NCBI GenBank assembly: GCA_020630145.1
Contig: JAHDBX010000041.1
Span: 1 to 9,006, forward strand
Length of the DNA: 9,006 nucleotides
Direction: 5' to 3'
DNA from: Gammaproteobacteria bacterium
GTDB lineage: Bacteria > Pseudomonadota > Gammaproteobacteria > HTCC5015
Every line of letters starts with the position of its first letter. Position 1 is the stretch's first letter. Both the position numbers and the translations under genes were made by a program. The notes beneath the pieces are model-generated. The model was not told where the DNA came from. It saw nothing but the letters and a program-made list of their open reading frames with translations, and did no database searches. Shown one piece after another: positions 1 to 6,700 of this stretch.

Positions 1-210
1 CACGGTACTCAAGTAGAGCGCTTGCCGGAAAGCTATAAACGCTATTTGTCACACTTCTTCCGGAAGCATTTAAAATTACATGGTACACCTGTGCGTATAG
101 AGTTTAAAACCTCAGATAACCCATATAAAGACAAAAAGAATAAGTTAACAGAGCGACAAATCAACAAGCGTAGACGCATGATGAGCCATGTTAAGGGCCG
201 TAAATCATAA
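1..210 (+). CDS. der: GTPase Der (EngA), C-terminal end, 5'-truncated by the window
   Basis: Only the last 69 codons are present, reading in frame from base 1 to a TAA at 208-210. Der is an essential GTPase with two tandem G domains that acts in maturation of the 50S ribosomal subunit in the cytoplasm. What is visible is the end of its C-terminal KH-like domain. Recognition rests on a conserved string recalled from E. coli Der: SYKRYL, then [14 protein letters not shown], then NPY, then KNKLTERQ, ending in a basic tail ([13 protein letters not shown]). Both G domains lie outside the window. The TTG at 22 is an internal leucine codon, not a start. No clear rho-independent terminator follows. 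The 98-nt gap to the next gene carries a promoter candidate, so the downstream cyclase need not depend on der transcription. Confidence 0.95.
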   Translation, partial: HGTQVERLPESYKRYLSHFFRKHLKLHGTPVRIEFKTSDNPYKDKKNKLTERQINKRRRMMSHVKGRKS

Positions 211-256
211 AAAAATTACGTAAAGTTGAGCTTAATCACAGTTTTGTAAACCTAAA

Positions 257-285
257 TTGGTTTGCGCTCTTTAATAGGGCATAAT
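257..285 (+). promoter_or_regulatory. Candidate sigma-70 promoter of the diguanylate cyclase gene
   Basis: TTGGTT (257-262) is followed after 17 bp by CATAAT (280-285). The -10 matches consensus at five of six positions and the -35 at three. Transcription would start near 292, about 17 nt before the ATG at 309. A Shine-Dalgarno GGAG at 300-303 sits 5 nt before that ATG. The spacing is ideal, but the -35 is weak and the call rests on pattern matching only. Confidence 0.4.
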
Positions 286-308
286 TACACTCATCGTTCG
301 GAGACCTT

Positions 309-1184
309 ATGCCTAATAAAATAGTTCTACTAACCATTATTGGTTTAATTGCAACCATTGGCATTTTCTTAATAGATTTAAATACCCCTAGAGGCGTTGC
401 GTTAGGCGTAGTGTATTTAGGTATGATATTTGTTGGCCTCATCATTAAGCACCGTGTTGTCGTTATTGCTTTTGCCTTTATTGCTACAGCGCTTGTATTT
501 GCCGGTTATTTCTTCTCTCCAACCTCTATTGACGTGACAACAGCCTTGATTAACCTCGGCTTAACGCTGTTCATTATTTGGCTAGCCGCTTTAATGTTAA
601 TTTTTCATTTGGTGCAAGAACAAAAGTTTACGGCTAAGTTGGCAGAGTTAGCGAATCATGATGCCTTAACTAACTTGCATAACAGGCACTACTTTAATCA
701 AGAGCTAAGCAAAGAAGTTGCCAAGAGCCGCCGTTATAAAATTCAACTAAGCTTGTTAATGATTGATATTGATCACTTTAAAAAAGTGAATGACACCTAT
801 GGTCATCCCGTCGGTGATCAGGTTTTAAAGTCACTCGCTGACATATGTCGAACAGTTTTACGTGACGTAGATATTATTGTACGTTTTGGTGGCGAAGAGT
901 TTATTGTGATTTTACCGTCTACCAATATTAGTGGGGCCTTGCTAACGGCTGAAAGAATACGCGCAGGTGTCGAAGAGTTTGATTTTACATATGAAGATAC
1001 AAGCCTTAAAGCAACGGTGAGTATTGGTGCAACATCTTACGACAACAATGATTGGACAGATAAAGATTTAATCAAGGCAGCAGATATTGCACTTTATCAA
1101 GCTAAAAAGAACGGTCGTAATCAAGTCTGCGAGTTTGATGAAGAAAAAACACAGTTTCGAATGGCTATGGCCGAAGAGGCTTAA
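309..1184 (+). CDS. Membrane-anchored diguanylate cyclase (GGDEF domain)
   Basis: This 291-aa protein should condense two GTP into the second messenger c-di-GMP at the inner membrane. Residues 1-103 form about four hydrophobic helices (roughly 4-22, 30-47, 49-69, 77-103). A GGDEF domain follows at about 115-275. The active-site loop is R192-F-G-G-E-E-F198, the active GGEEF variant. D153 in the IDIDHFK segment is a metal ligand, and N161 and D170 match the guanine-binding positions. R185-D-V-D188 lies exactly five residues before the GG, so the product-inhibition I-site is intact. The LYQAKKNGRN segment near 262-271 is also typical. No EAL, PAS or response-regulator domain is present, so the membrane part is the only candidate input. 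The ATG at 309 is supported by GGAG 5 nt upstream. The last 4 bp overlap the convergent peptidase gene. Cyclase activity is confident; the signal is unknown. Confidence 0.93.
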   Translation: MPNKIVLLTIIGLIATIGIFLIDLNTPRGVALGVVYLGMIFVGLIIKHRVVVIAFAFIATALVFAGYFFSPTSIDVTTALINLGLTLFIIWLAALMLIFHLVQEQKFTAKLAELANHDALTNLHNRHYFNQELSKEVAKSRRYKIQLSLLMIDIDHFKKVNDTYGHPVGDQVLKSLADICRTVLRDVDIIVRFGGEEFIVILPSTNISGALLTAERIRAGVEEFDFTYEDTSLKATVSIGATSYDNNDWTDKDLIKAADIALYQAKKNGRNQVCEFDEEKTQFRMAMAEEA

Positions 1185-2038
1185 TTTTTCTTCTTAGCTG
1201 GGTCTTCCGCCTTTTCTTTGGGTCTATTTTCAGGGGTTAAGAAGTAAATTGGATCTACCCACGTCCCATTTAAACCCACCGCCCAATGTAAATGCGGACC
1301 GGTTACACGGCCTGTTGCGCCAATAGCGCCAAGTACATCACCTCTTTCAAGTTCCATCCCTTTTTTTACATCAATACGGCTTAAGTGAGAATACATGCTG
1401 ACTAAGCCGGCACCATGAGCAAGCAGCACAGTATTGCCCGTATAGAAAAAATCACCCGTATCGACTACAAGTGCTTTAGCAGGTGAATATATAGGGGTGC
1501 CTGTTGGTGCGGCTATATCCAATCCACGGTGAGGGTTTTTGGGTATAGTATTTATGAATCGTTTTTTGCCATAAAGACTGCTAAAGCGCCCTGTAGTGGG
1601 TAGGTCAAATGCAAAGTCAGGTTTGCTGTCTAACCAATAACGCTTAGCTTTACCAATACGTTTATTTTCTCGAATAATTCTATCCCAGTCTTGCTTAGGT
1701 GGGTTCACTTTATTTTTATTGGCAATGGTTATATGTGACTCTGCATACTTTTTATTGGCAATATCAACCGAGCGGGTTTCAGATGTATTGTCTTGCCATG
1801 CAATATTAAGCTCAATTTTATTCTTCGGCTTTAATACAGATAGGCCAACAACGGCAAACCAGGTGTCATCTTCGTTAACAACTGTTACGCGGCGTTTCGC
1901 TAATTTTACATAAGGTGCTTTGGGGTGTACTAGGGTTGAGCCTAAATTAACCAGAGCAACGCCGCCATGTATACGTGATTCTTCAGGTAAAGCCATCGCG
2001 GCAGTACTTATTGATAACAATATTAATAAACGAAGCAT
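1181..2038 (-). CDS. Secreted M23-family zinc metallopeptidase (LytM type)
   Basis: This 285-aa exported protein probably cuts or regulates cutting of peptidoglycan cross-links in the periplasm. A signal peptide spans residues 1-16 and ends A-M-A before L17. Residues 23 to about 100 look like the beta-rich N-terminal domain seen on some M23 peptidases (GGVALVNLG, then DTWFAVVGLSVLKP). The M23 domain covers about 150-268. It holds H170-R-G-L-D174 (HxxxD), Y216-S-H218 and G247-P-H249-L-H251 (HxH). H170, D174 and H251 are the expected zinc ligands; H218 and H249 are the expected catalytic histidines. All are present, so it should be an active enzyme rather than a degenerate EnvC/NlpD-type activator. 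The tail is lysine-rich. It lies 4 nt downstream of cysZ with only a weak AAAGA ribosome-binding site, which suggests translational coupling. Its stop shares TTAA with the cyclase stop. The exact bond cut cannot be told from sequence. Confidence 0.92.
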   Translation of the reverse strand: MLRLLILLSISTAAMALPEESRIHGGVALVNLGSTLVHPKAPYVKLAKRRVTVVNEDDTWFAVVGLSVLKPKNKIELNIAWQDNTSETRSVDIANKKYAESHITIANKNKVNPPKQDWDRIIRENKRIGKAKRYWLDSKPDFAFDLPTTGRFSSLYGKKRFINTIPKNPHRGLDIAAPTGTPIYSPAKALVVDTGDFFYTGNTVLLAHGAGLVSMYSHLSRIDVKKGMELERGDVLGAIGATGRVTGPHLHWAVGLNGTWVDPIYFLTPENRPKEKAEDPAKKKN

Positions 2039-2042
2039 AGTA

Positions 2043-2783
2043 TTAGTCTTTATAGTATTGGCTGAAATAGTCTACCCATAGCTTTGTTGCTGAGCACGTT
2101 GCTATGGGCATCGCAAACAAGTTTAACACAGGAATTACTGTTAATAGCATTATGCCAAGTCCAAAGCCTAATGCTACTTTTCTATGATGCTTTAATAGGC
2201 TGAGTTGTTGGGTAAATCGAATGTTGTGATTACCCATAGGGTAGTCCATATATTCAACGCATAATAACCAGGAGCCAGCAATTATCCATACAAATGGCAT
2301 GGCTAAATTGATTACAGGTATAAAAGATAGAATGATAAGAGGAATAGAGAATAATAATATATAGGTGAGTTTTCGTAGTTCACAGCCAATCATGTGGGCT
2401 AGCATTTTAAATTTTTTGATTAAACGCCCATTTGACGGCGGTGGATAACCAACCAGTAAGGTTTCCACTTTTTCAGATAAAAAGCCATTAAAGGGTGCGG
2501 CGATAACATTTGCCAATATGGTTACCACATAGAAACTAATAATTAGGACGAGTGGAACAATGAGAAATGATAATAGTGGGGCTAGCCAGCTCAAAAAGCT
2601 AGGTAAGTAACTATTAACAAACTCGGTAAAATATTGTATCTTGGTATAGCCAAACCATAGTGCGCTGGCGAGTAAAAGTATGCTACATAATGCAGGTAGT
2701 AGCACATGCCAACGTAAGGCGGTATGTCTGACTAAAGTGAAGCCGCTGAAAGCATAATTAAAGCCTTGTAAAAATAGGGTCAT
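2043..2783 (-). CDS. cysZ: Sulfate uptake protein CysZ (EI24/CysZ family)
   Basis: This 246-aa inner-membrane protein (E. coli CysZ is 253 aa) is expected to bring sulfate into the cytoplasm for cysteine synthesis. Hydrophobic segments lie near residues 26-46, 66-92, 140-175 and 205-230. Family landmarks recalled from E. coli CysZ are all present: I94-A-A-P-F-N-G100, the YxDYPxxNH motif around Y178-H186, and the C-terminal P218-V-L-N-L-F with P226 and a following CSATKLWVD. The N-terminal FLQGFNYAFSGFTLV aligns with the family start, so the ATG at 2783-2781 fits. No purine-rich Shine-Dalgarno precedes that ATG; the leader is A-rich instead. It is first in a two-gene unit with the M23 peptidase. 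A near-consensus promoter lies upstream. CysZ is part of the cysteine regulon in enteric bacteria, but no other cysteine gene is near here. Confidence 0.93.
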   Translation of the reverse strand: MTLFLQGFNYAFSGFTLVRHTALRWHVLLPALCSILLLASALWFGYTKIQYFTEFVNSYLPSFLSWLAPLLSFLIVPLVLIISFYVVTILANVIAAPFNGFLSEKVETLLVGYPPPSNGRLIKKFKMLAHMIGCELRKLTYILLFSIPLIILSFIPVINLAMPFVWIIAGSWLLCVEYMDYPMGNHNIRFTQQLSLLKHHRKVALGFGLGIMLLTVIPVLNLFAMPIATCSATKLWVDYFSQYYKD

Positions 2784-2833
2784 ATGTTTTTATGTGTTTT
2801 TGTGATTTATGTACGGTATTTTTTGCTGGTTTC

Positions 2834-2863
2834 ATTATACTCAATGAATAAGCTATATAACAA
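2834..2863 (-). promoter_or_regulatory. Strong sigma-70 promoter for cysZ and the M23 peptidase gene
   Basis: On the minus strand TTGTTA (2863-2858) precedes a perfect TATAAT (2839-2834) with an 18-bp spacer. Transcription would begin near 2827, giving an untranslated leader of about 44 nt that is A-rich and lacks a Shine-Dalgarno sequence. This is the best promoter in the window by match to consensus. Its -10 overlaps the -10 candidate of the opposite-strand gene. Confidence 0.6.
2836..2841 (+). promoter_or_regulatory. Candidate -10 element for the small beta-barrel protein gene
   Basis: TATACT matches the -10 consensus at five of six positions. It would give a start near 2848, about 32 nt before the ATG at 2880. 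No convincing -35 is seen at the expected distance (the bases around 2812-2819 are unlike TTGACA), so it may need an activator or be driven by -10 symmetry with the cysZ promoter, which it overlaps by four bases. Confidence 0.35.
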
Positions 2864-2865
2864 TA

Positions 2866-2871
2866 ACGAGA
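2866..2871 (+). promoter_or_regulatory. Ribosome-binding site that selects the start at 2880
   Basis: ACGAGA at 2866-2871 lies 8 nt before the ATG at 2880. In-frame ATGs at 2784 and 2844 lack a comparable site, and starting at either would put extra residues ahead of an otherwise textbook signal peptide. The ATG at 2784 also lies upstream of the proposed transcription start. The start at 2880 is therefore preferred. Confidence 0.5.
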
Positions 2872-2879
2872 TTTTAATT

Positions 2880-3440
2880 ATGTTTTATCGACTGTTACTT
2901 ATAATAATTCCTTTGTGTTTTTCTGGAGCAGCATACGCTGAAAGTTTTTTTAATAAAGTGCTAACCAATGAGCCGGGTGAAATGGGATACAAATATGTAT
3001 CACTCACCTTTGTTGATAATCGCACCTTTGATAGCGGTATTAGCTTCTATGGCTCTTTTCCTCTGGCGAATAATGTCGTTGTAGACACGTACTACGAAGC
3101 ACTTTCAGATATAACCGTTATTGGTGTAGGCGGTCTTTTGCATCAAACAACGGGGTTAATTGATGACGCTGATATTAATTTAGCGGCGGGTTTTCGACGT
3201 TACTCGTATGATGCAGGCGGTTCAGATTCAGGGCTCGTTGCGTCTTTAGGCGTTCGCAAAGAAATGAACCCAGATTTCGAGCTAAATACAAAAGCAACGC
3301 TAGCATTTGTTGATGATACTGACTTAGAGGTAGAAGTGGGCGCAGTATATGAGATTACGAATGCCCTGCATCTTGATGGTAAAGTAACATTTGCTGATAC
3401 TGATAAGTTAAATATTGGTATCCGATACTATTTAGATTAA
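2880..3440 (+). CDS. Small exported protein, probable outer-membrane beta-barrel; family not recognised
   Basis: The preferred reading is 186 aa from the ATG at 2880. It opens with a classical signal peptide (residues 1-20, basic R4, hydrophobic core L5-L12, cleavage after A-Y-A20). The mature part is about 166 residues, rich in alternating polar/hydrophobic stretches with aromatic girdle residues. Examples are YKYVSLTFVD, SGISFYGSF, VVVDTYYEAL, INLAAGFRRYSYD, VASLGVRKE, TKATLAF, EVEVGAVYE, HLDGKVTFAD and NIGIRYYLD. That suggests about 8-10 short antiparallel strands, the size of an OmpA/OmpX-like barrel. The final residue is Asp rather than Phe, although YY lies just before, so the usual BamA recognition end is imperfect. 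An upstream ATG at 2784 would give 218 aa but spoil the signal peptide. It is transcribed away from cysZ and followed by an intrinsic terminator, so it is monocistronic. Function unknown. Confidence 0.75.
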   Translation: MFYRLLLIIIPLCFSGAAYAESFFNKVLTNEPGEMGYKYVSLTFVDNRTFDSGISFYGSFPLANNVVVDTYYEALSDITVIGVGGLLHQTTGLIDDADINLAAGFRRYSYDAGGSDSGLVASLGVRKEMNPDFELNTKATLAFVDDTDLEVEVGAVYEITNALHLDGKVTFADTDKLNIGIRYYLD

Positions 3441-3454
3441 ACGATAAAGCGTTG

Positions 3455-3477
3455 AAAGGCCCTAAAACGGGCCTTTT
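3455..3477 (+). terminator. Rho-independent terminator after the beta-barrel gene
   Basis: A perfect 8-bp stem AAAGGCCC (3455-3462) / GGGCCTTT (3469-3476) encloses a 6-nt loop and runs into a short T run (TTTT, 3474-3477). It begins 14 nt after the stop codon. The T tract is short, but the GC core is strong. It isolates the barrel gene from smc. Confidence 0.8.
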
Positions 3478-3637
3478 CCACGTGTTCTTGTCCTGACTAA
3501 ACAATATTTGAGTGATTTCAGCATTTTGGCTTGCGGGCTATTCATTCTGCTTTGGGTATGCCGGATTATGGACAGGAAAAAACCATCCTTCTCTTAATAA
3601 TTGTGCTTATAACTAAGCGCCGAAATTTGTATATGGG

Positions 3638-3646
3638 TGGTATAAT
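3638..3646 (+). promoter_or_regulatory. Extended -10 promoter candidate for smc-zipA-ligA
   Basis: TGGTATAAT joins a perfect -10 hexamer (TATAAT, 3641-3646) to the upstream TGn extension that lets sigma-70 work without a good -35. The -35 position (around 3618-3623, CGCCGA) is indeed poor. Transcription would start near 3653, leaving a leader of about 116 nt before smc. Confidence 0.5.
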
Positions 3647-3690
3647 CTGCCCCGGAGAGGTGATTGTCATCGTTTTTCAGTCTTGGATTA

Positions 3691-3710
3691 AGGTATTTGA
3701 CATAATACTT
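3691..3710. repeat. Short inverted repeat in the smc leader
   Basis: AGGTATT (3691-3697) and AATACTT (3704-3710) can pair over seven positions with one G-T, around a 6-nt centre. The centre includes most of a TTGACA hexamer (3697-3702). It could be an operator half-site pair, a weak RNA hairpin, or chance in AT-rich DNA. Confidence 0.3.
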
Positions 3711-3718
3711 CCATATTG

Positions 3719-3738
3719 CGCAAATAAAGTCGCAAATA
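3719..3738 (+). repeat. Pair of 8-bp direct repeats in the smc leader
   Basis: CGCAAATA occurs at 3719-3726 and again at 3731-3738, a 12-bp period. The first copy overlaps the palindrome TTGCGCAA (3716-3723). The repeat lies 31 to 50 bp before the smc ATG. A binding site is possible but the spacing is not helical (12 bp), so chance is a fair alternative. Confidence 0.35.
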
Positions 3739-3768
3739 CAGCATAAAGATAAATTTTAAGGGTAATTA

Positions 3769-6700
3769 ATGCGTCTCAAACATATTAAGTTGGCGGGCTT
3801 TAAGTCGTTCGTCGATCCGACAACTATTCATTTTACTAAAGATATGACCGGTATTATCGGTCCAAATGGTTGCGGTAAATCCAATACCATTGATGCTGTG
3901 CGTTGGGTAATGGGTGAAAGCTCCGCAAAACAATTGCGTGGTGAGTCGATGGACGATGTTATTTTTAAAGGCTCTTCATCGCGTTCAGGCGTTAGCCGTG
4001 CTTCTGTTGAATTAGTATTTGATAATACTGAGCAGAAATTAGTGGGTCAATATGCTGAATACAACGAAATAGCTGTTAAACGTGAAGTAACCAAAGATGG
4101 TAGCTCCAACTACTATTTAAATGGCGCACGCTGCCGTCGCCGTGACATTTCTGATATCTTCCTAGGTACGGGCTTAGGGCCACGTAGCTATGCCATTATT
4201 GAACAGGGTATGATCTCGCGTGTGATTGAGGCTAAACCTGAAGAGCTACGTGTTTATTTAGAAGAAGCTGCTGGTATTTCCAAGTACAAAGAGCGTCGCC
4301 GCGAAACTGAAAATCGTATTCGCCATACACGCGATAATTTGGATAGATTAAATGATTTACGCGAAGAAGTTGAAAAGCAGTTACGGACATTAGAGCGTCA
4401 GTCTAAACAAGCTGAAAAATATAAAGAATTTAAAGGCGAAGAGGCACGTAAAAAAGCTGAATTGCTTGCTTTACAATGGCAAACGTATAATGAAAAAGTA
4501 AAAACTGATCAGCAAGAAATAGATCAGCAAGTGACTAAGGTTGAAGCGGAAACGGCTAATTTACGCCATGTAGAAACTGATATCGAAAAAGCACGTCAAG
4601 ATAGCCAAAAGTTAAATGATGCTCTGGCAAAAGTACAAGGCGAGTTCTATGAAATAGGCTCTGAAATTTCGAAAGCTGAGCAAAACATACGTCATCATCA
4701 AGACATGACACAGCGTATAGAACAAGATTTAGCCCAGTTAGAAAAGTCTACTGCTGACGCTCGTCAAGCAATAGAAGAAGATCAAGCTAAAATTATTGAG
4801 TTGGACGGCAGTGTTGCTACGCAGGCGCCTGAATTAGAAATGCTTCAGGCTACCGAACAAGAATCAACACAAATGTTATTTGATGCTGAAAAAGGCATGC
4901 GTGAATGGCAACAGCAATGGGATACCTTTAATGTTGAGTTTTCTAAAACTGAGCAGCAACTTAATGTAGAAAAAACCCGTATACAGCAATTATCAGCGCA
5001 AACTGAACGTGCCGAAAAAAGACAAGAGCGCTTATTGATAGAACTTGATACCTGTAAAATTGAAGGTGTTGACGAATTAATAAAAGAACTGGTTGAAGCC
5101 GAGTCAGGTATTCATAATGAAGTAGAGCAAAATGATGCGCAGCTAGAAGAGCTGGGGCATCAGATTAGTGCTTTACGCGAAACCTTGCAAAATAAGTCTA
5201 CAGAGTTAGATGAATTAAATAAAAATATACTAGAAGATCGTGGTGAATATACATCGCTTGATGCTTTGCAAAAAGCGGCTTTAGGCAAAACTGACGATAC
5301 GAGCTCACAATGGTTGCAACGAAATCATTTGGCTAATGCTAGCCGTTTAGCAGAAGAACTTAAAGTTGACAGCGGTTGGGAAGTTGCGGTTGAAACAGTG
5401 CTTGGCGCCAACTTAGAAGCGGTATGTTTAGATGATAACGCGGCATGGTCTTCATTAGCCGATTCATTAACAAATTTTGATGGTGGTGTACTCACATTGC
5501 TGCGTAAATCTAGCGGTATGAGTGATGCCTCATCTGAAAAGTTGAGCAGCAAAGTGAGTGCAAATTTTGATTTGTCTGATTTACTCGACAATGTCTATAT
5601 TGCTGAAGATCTATCCTCGGCTTTATCAATGCAAGCGCGTTTAAAAAACCATGAATCTATCGTAACAAAAGATGGTATTTGGTTAGGTCAGCACTGGTTA
5701 CGCGTACAGCATAAAAAAGATGATCATGCCGGTGTATTAGCACGTAAGCAAAAAATTGAAGTATTAGAAGCACGTATTGACGTACTAAGCGAAAACAAAG
5801 AAACCATTCAACATTTACTAGATAGTAGTAAAGAAGAGTTAGCAGCAAAAGAAGAGCAACGTGAAAGCTTGAGGTTGTCAACACAAAGCTTGCACCAAAA
5901 ACTCAGTGAGAAACGTTCACAATTAACGCAAATAAAATCACGTTTTGAACAAAGCCAGCAGCGTAGTCAAGCTATTCAAACTGAATTAAGCGAACTTAAC
6001 TCACAGCTTGAAAACGACCAAAGTATTCTACAAAAAGCACAATCTGAAAGTGTGGGTGCTGAACAGCAAATAACACAACAACAGGCCCGACGTGAACAAC
6101 TGATTCAACAACGTGACGAAGTTCGTCAGTCATTAGAGGCATCTCGTCAAGAAGCGCAAAGGCATAAAGATGCCTCACATAAAATAGCGATGACTATTCA
6201 AGCGATGCGCACGCAGAAAGATTCAACTGGGCAAAACCTAGAACGTATGCAGCGTCAAATAGAGCAACTAGAGTCACGTAAGCAAGACCTTGTTGAAAGC
6301 CGTGATCGCACGCACGCGCCTGTCGAGGCAATGCAAAAAGCGCTTGAAGAAGCGGTTGAAAAACGCAATAGCGTTGATAAGCGCTTGGCTGAAGCGCGCG
6401 CGAGTACTGATGCAGTTGATAAGCAATTGCGTGAAAACGAAGGGCAAAGAAATACCCTAACACAGCGCATTCAAGAAATGCAGCATGCTGTTGAGCAGGC
6501 GCGCATGATGTCACAAGAGAATAAAGTTCGCCGTCAAACAACCGAAGAACGCTTAAATGAAAGTGAGTTTAGTCGTGAACAACTCGTTGAAGAAATGCCA
6601 GAAGAGGCCAATGTTGAAGCATGGAACCAACAAGTTGAACAACTCGGGCAAAAAATATCACGTCTCGGTAATATTAATTTGCTAGCAATTGATGAGTTAA

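Larger units (their letters stand above)
3478..3768. other. Intergenic region upstream of smc with no convincing gene
   Basis: From the terminator to the smc start there are about 290 bp. The only sizeable open frame (3531-3746, plus strand) has a TTG start without a ribosome-binding site, resembles nothing known, and runs across the smc promoter candidate. What can be supported is an extended -10 promoter near 3638-3646, an inverted repeat at 3691-3710, a direct repeat at 3719-3738 and the smc ribosome-binding site TAAGGG (3757-3762), 6 nt before the ATG at 3769. Nothing is identified in 3478-3630. Confidence 0.6.

Noticed and set aside
211..256. Possible terminator after der
   Set aside because: Only TTACGTAA and loose A/T pairing are seen; no GC stem followed by a T run.
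2784..2879. Upstream in-frame extension of the barrel gene starting at the ATG at 2784
   Set aside because: It lacks a ribosome-binding site, includes both divergent promoters and would bury the clear signal peptide 32 residues inside.
3654..3690. GGAGAGGTG followed later by GTCTTG, resembling the start and anticodon region of a tRNA-Ser
   Set aside because: The D arm and T arm are missing, the spacing is wrong and no matching acceptor strand (CTCTCC) follows. Probably chance.
3697..3702. Perfect -35 hexamer TTGACA
   Set aside because: No acceptable -10 lies 16-18 bp downstream; the best (TAAAGT, 3725-3730) is 22 bp away.
3531..3746. Open frame of 71 codons on the plus strand before smc
   Set aside because: TTG start without a ribosome-binding site, no recognisable domain, and it runs through the extended -10 promoter candidate.
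3660..3746. Possible 28-codon leader peptide starting at GTG after GGAG
   Set aside because: The GGAG is only 2 nt from the GTG, too close for initiation, and there is no amino-acid run or attenuator hairpin.
5325..6541. Several open frames on the minus strand inside smc
   Set aside because: They are shadow frames of an intact, strongly conserved coding sequence and show no domain or ribosome-binding site.
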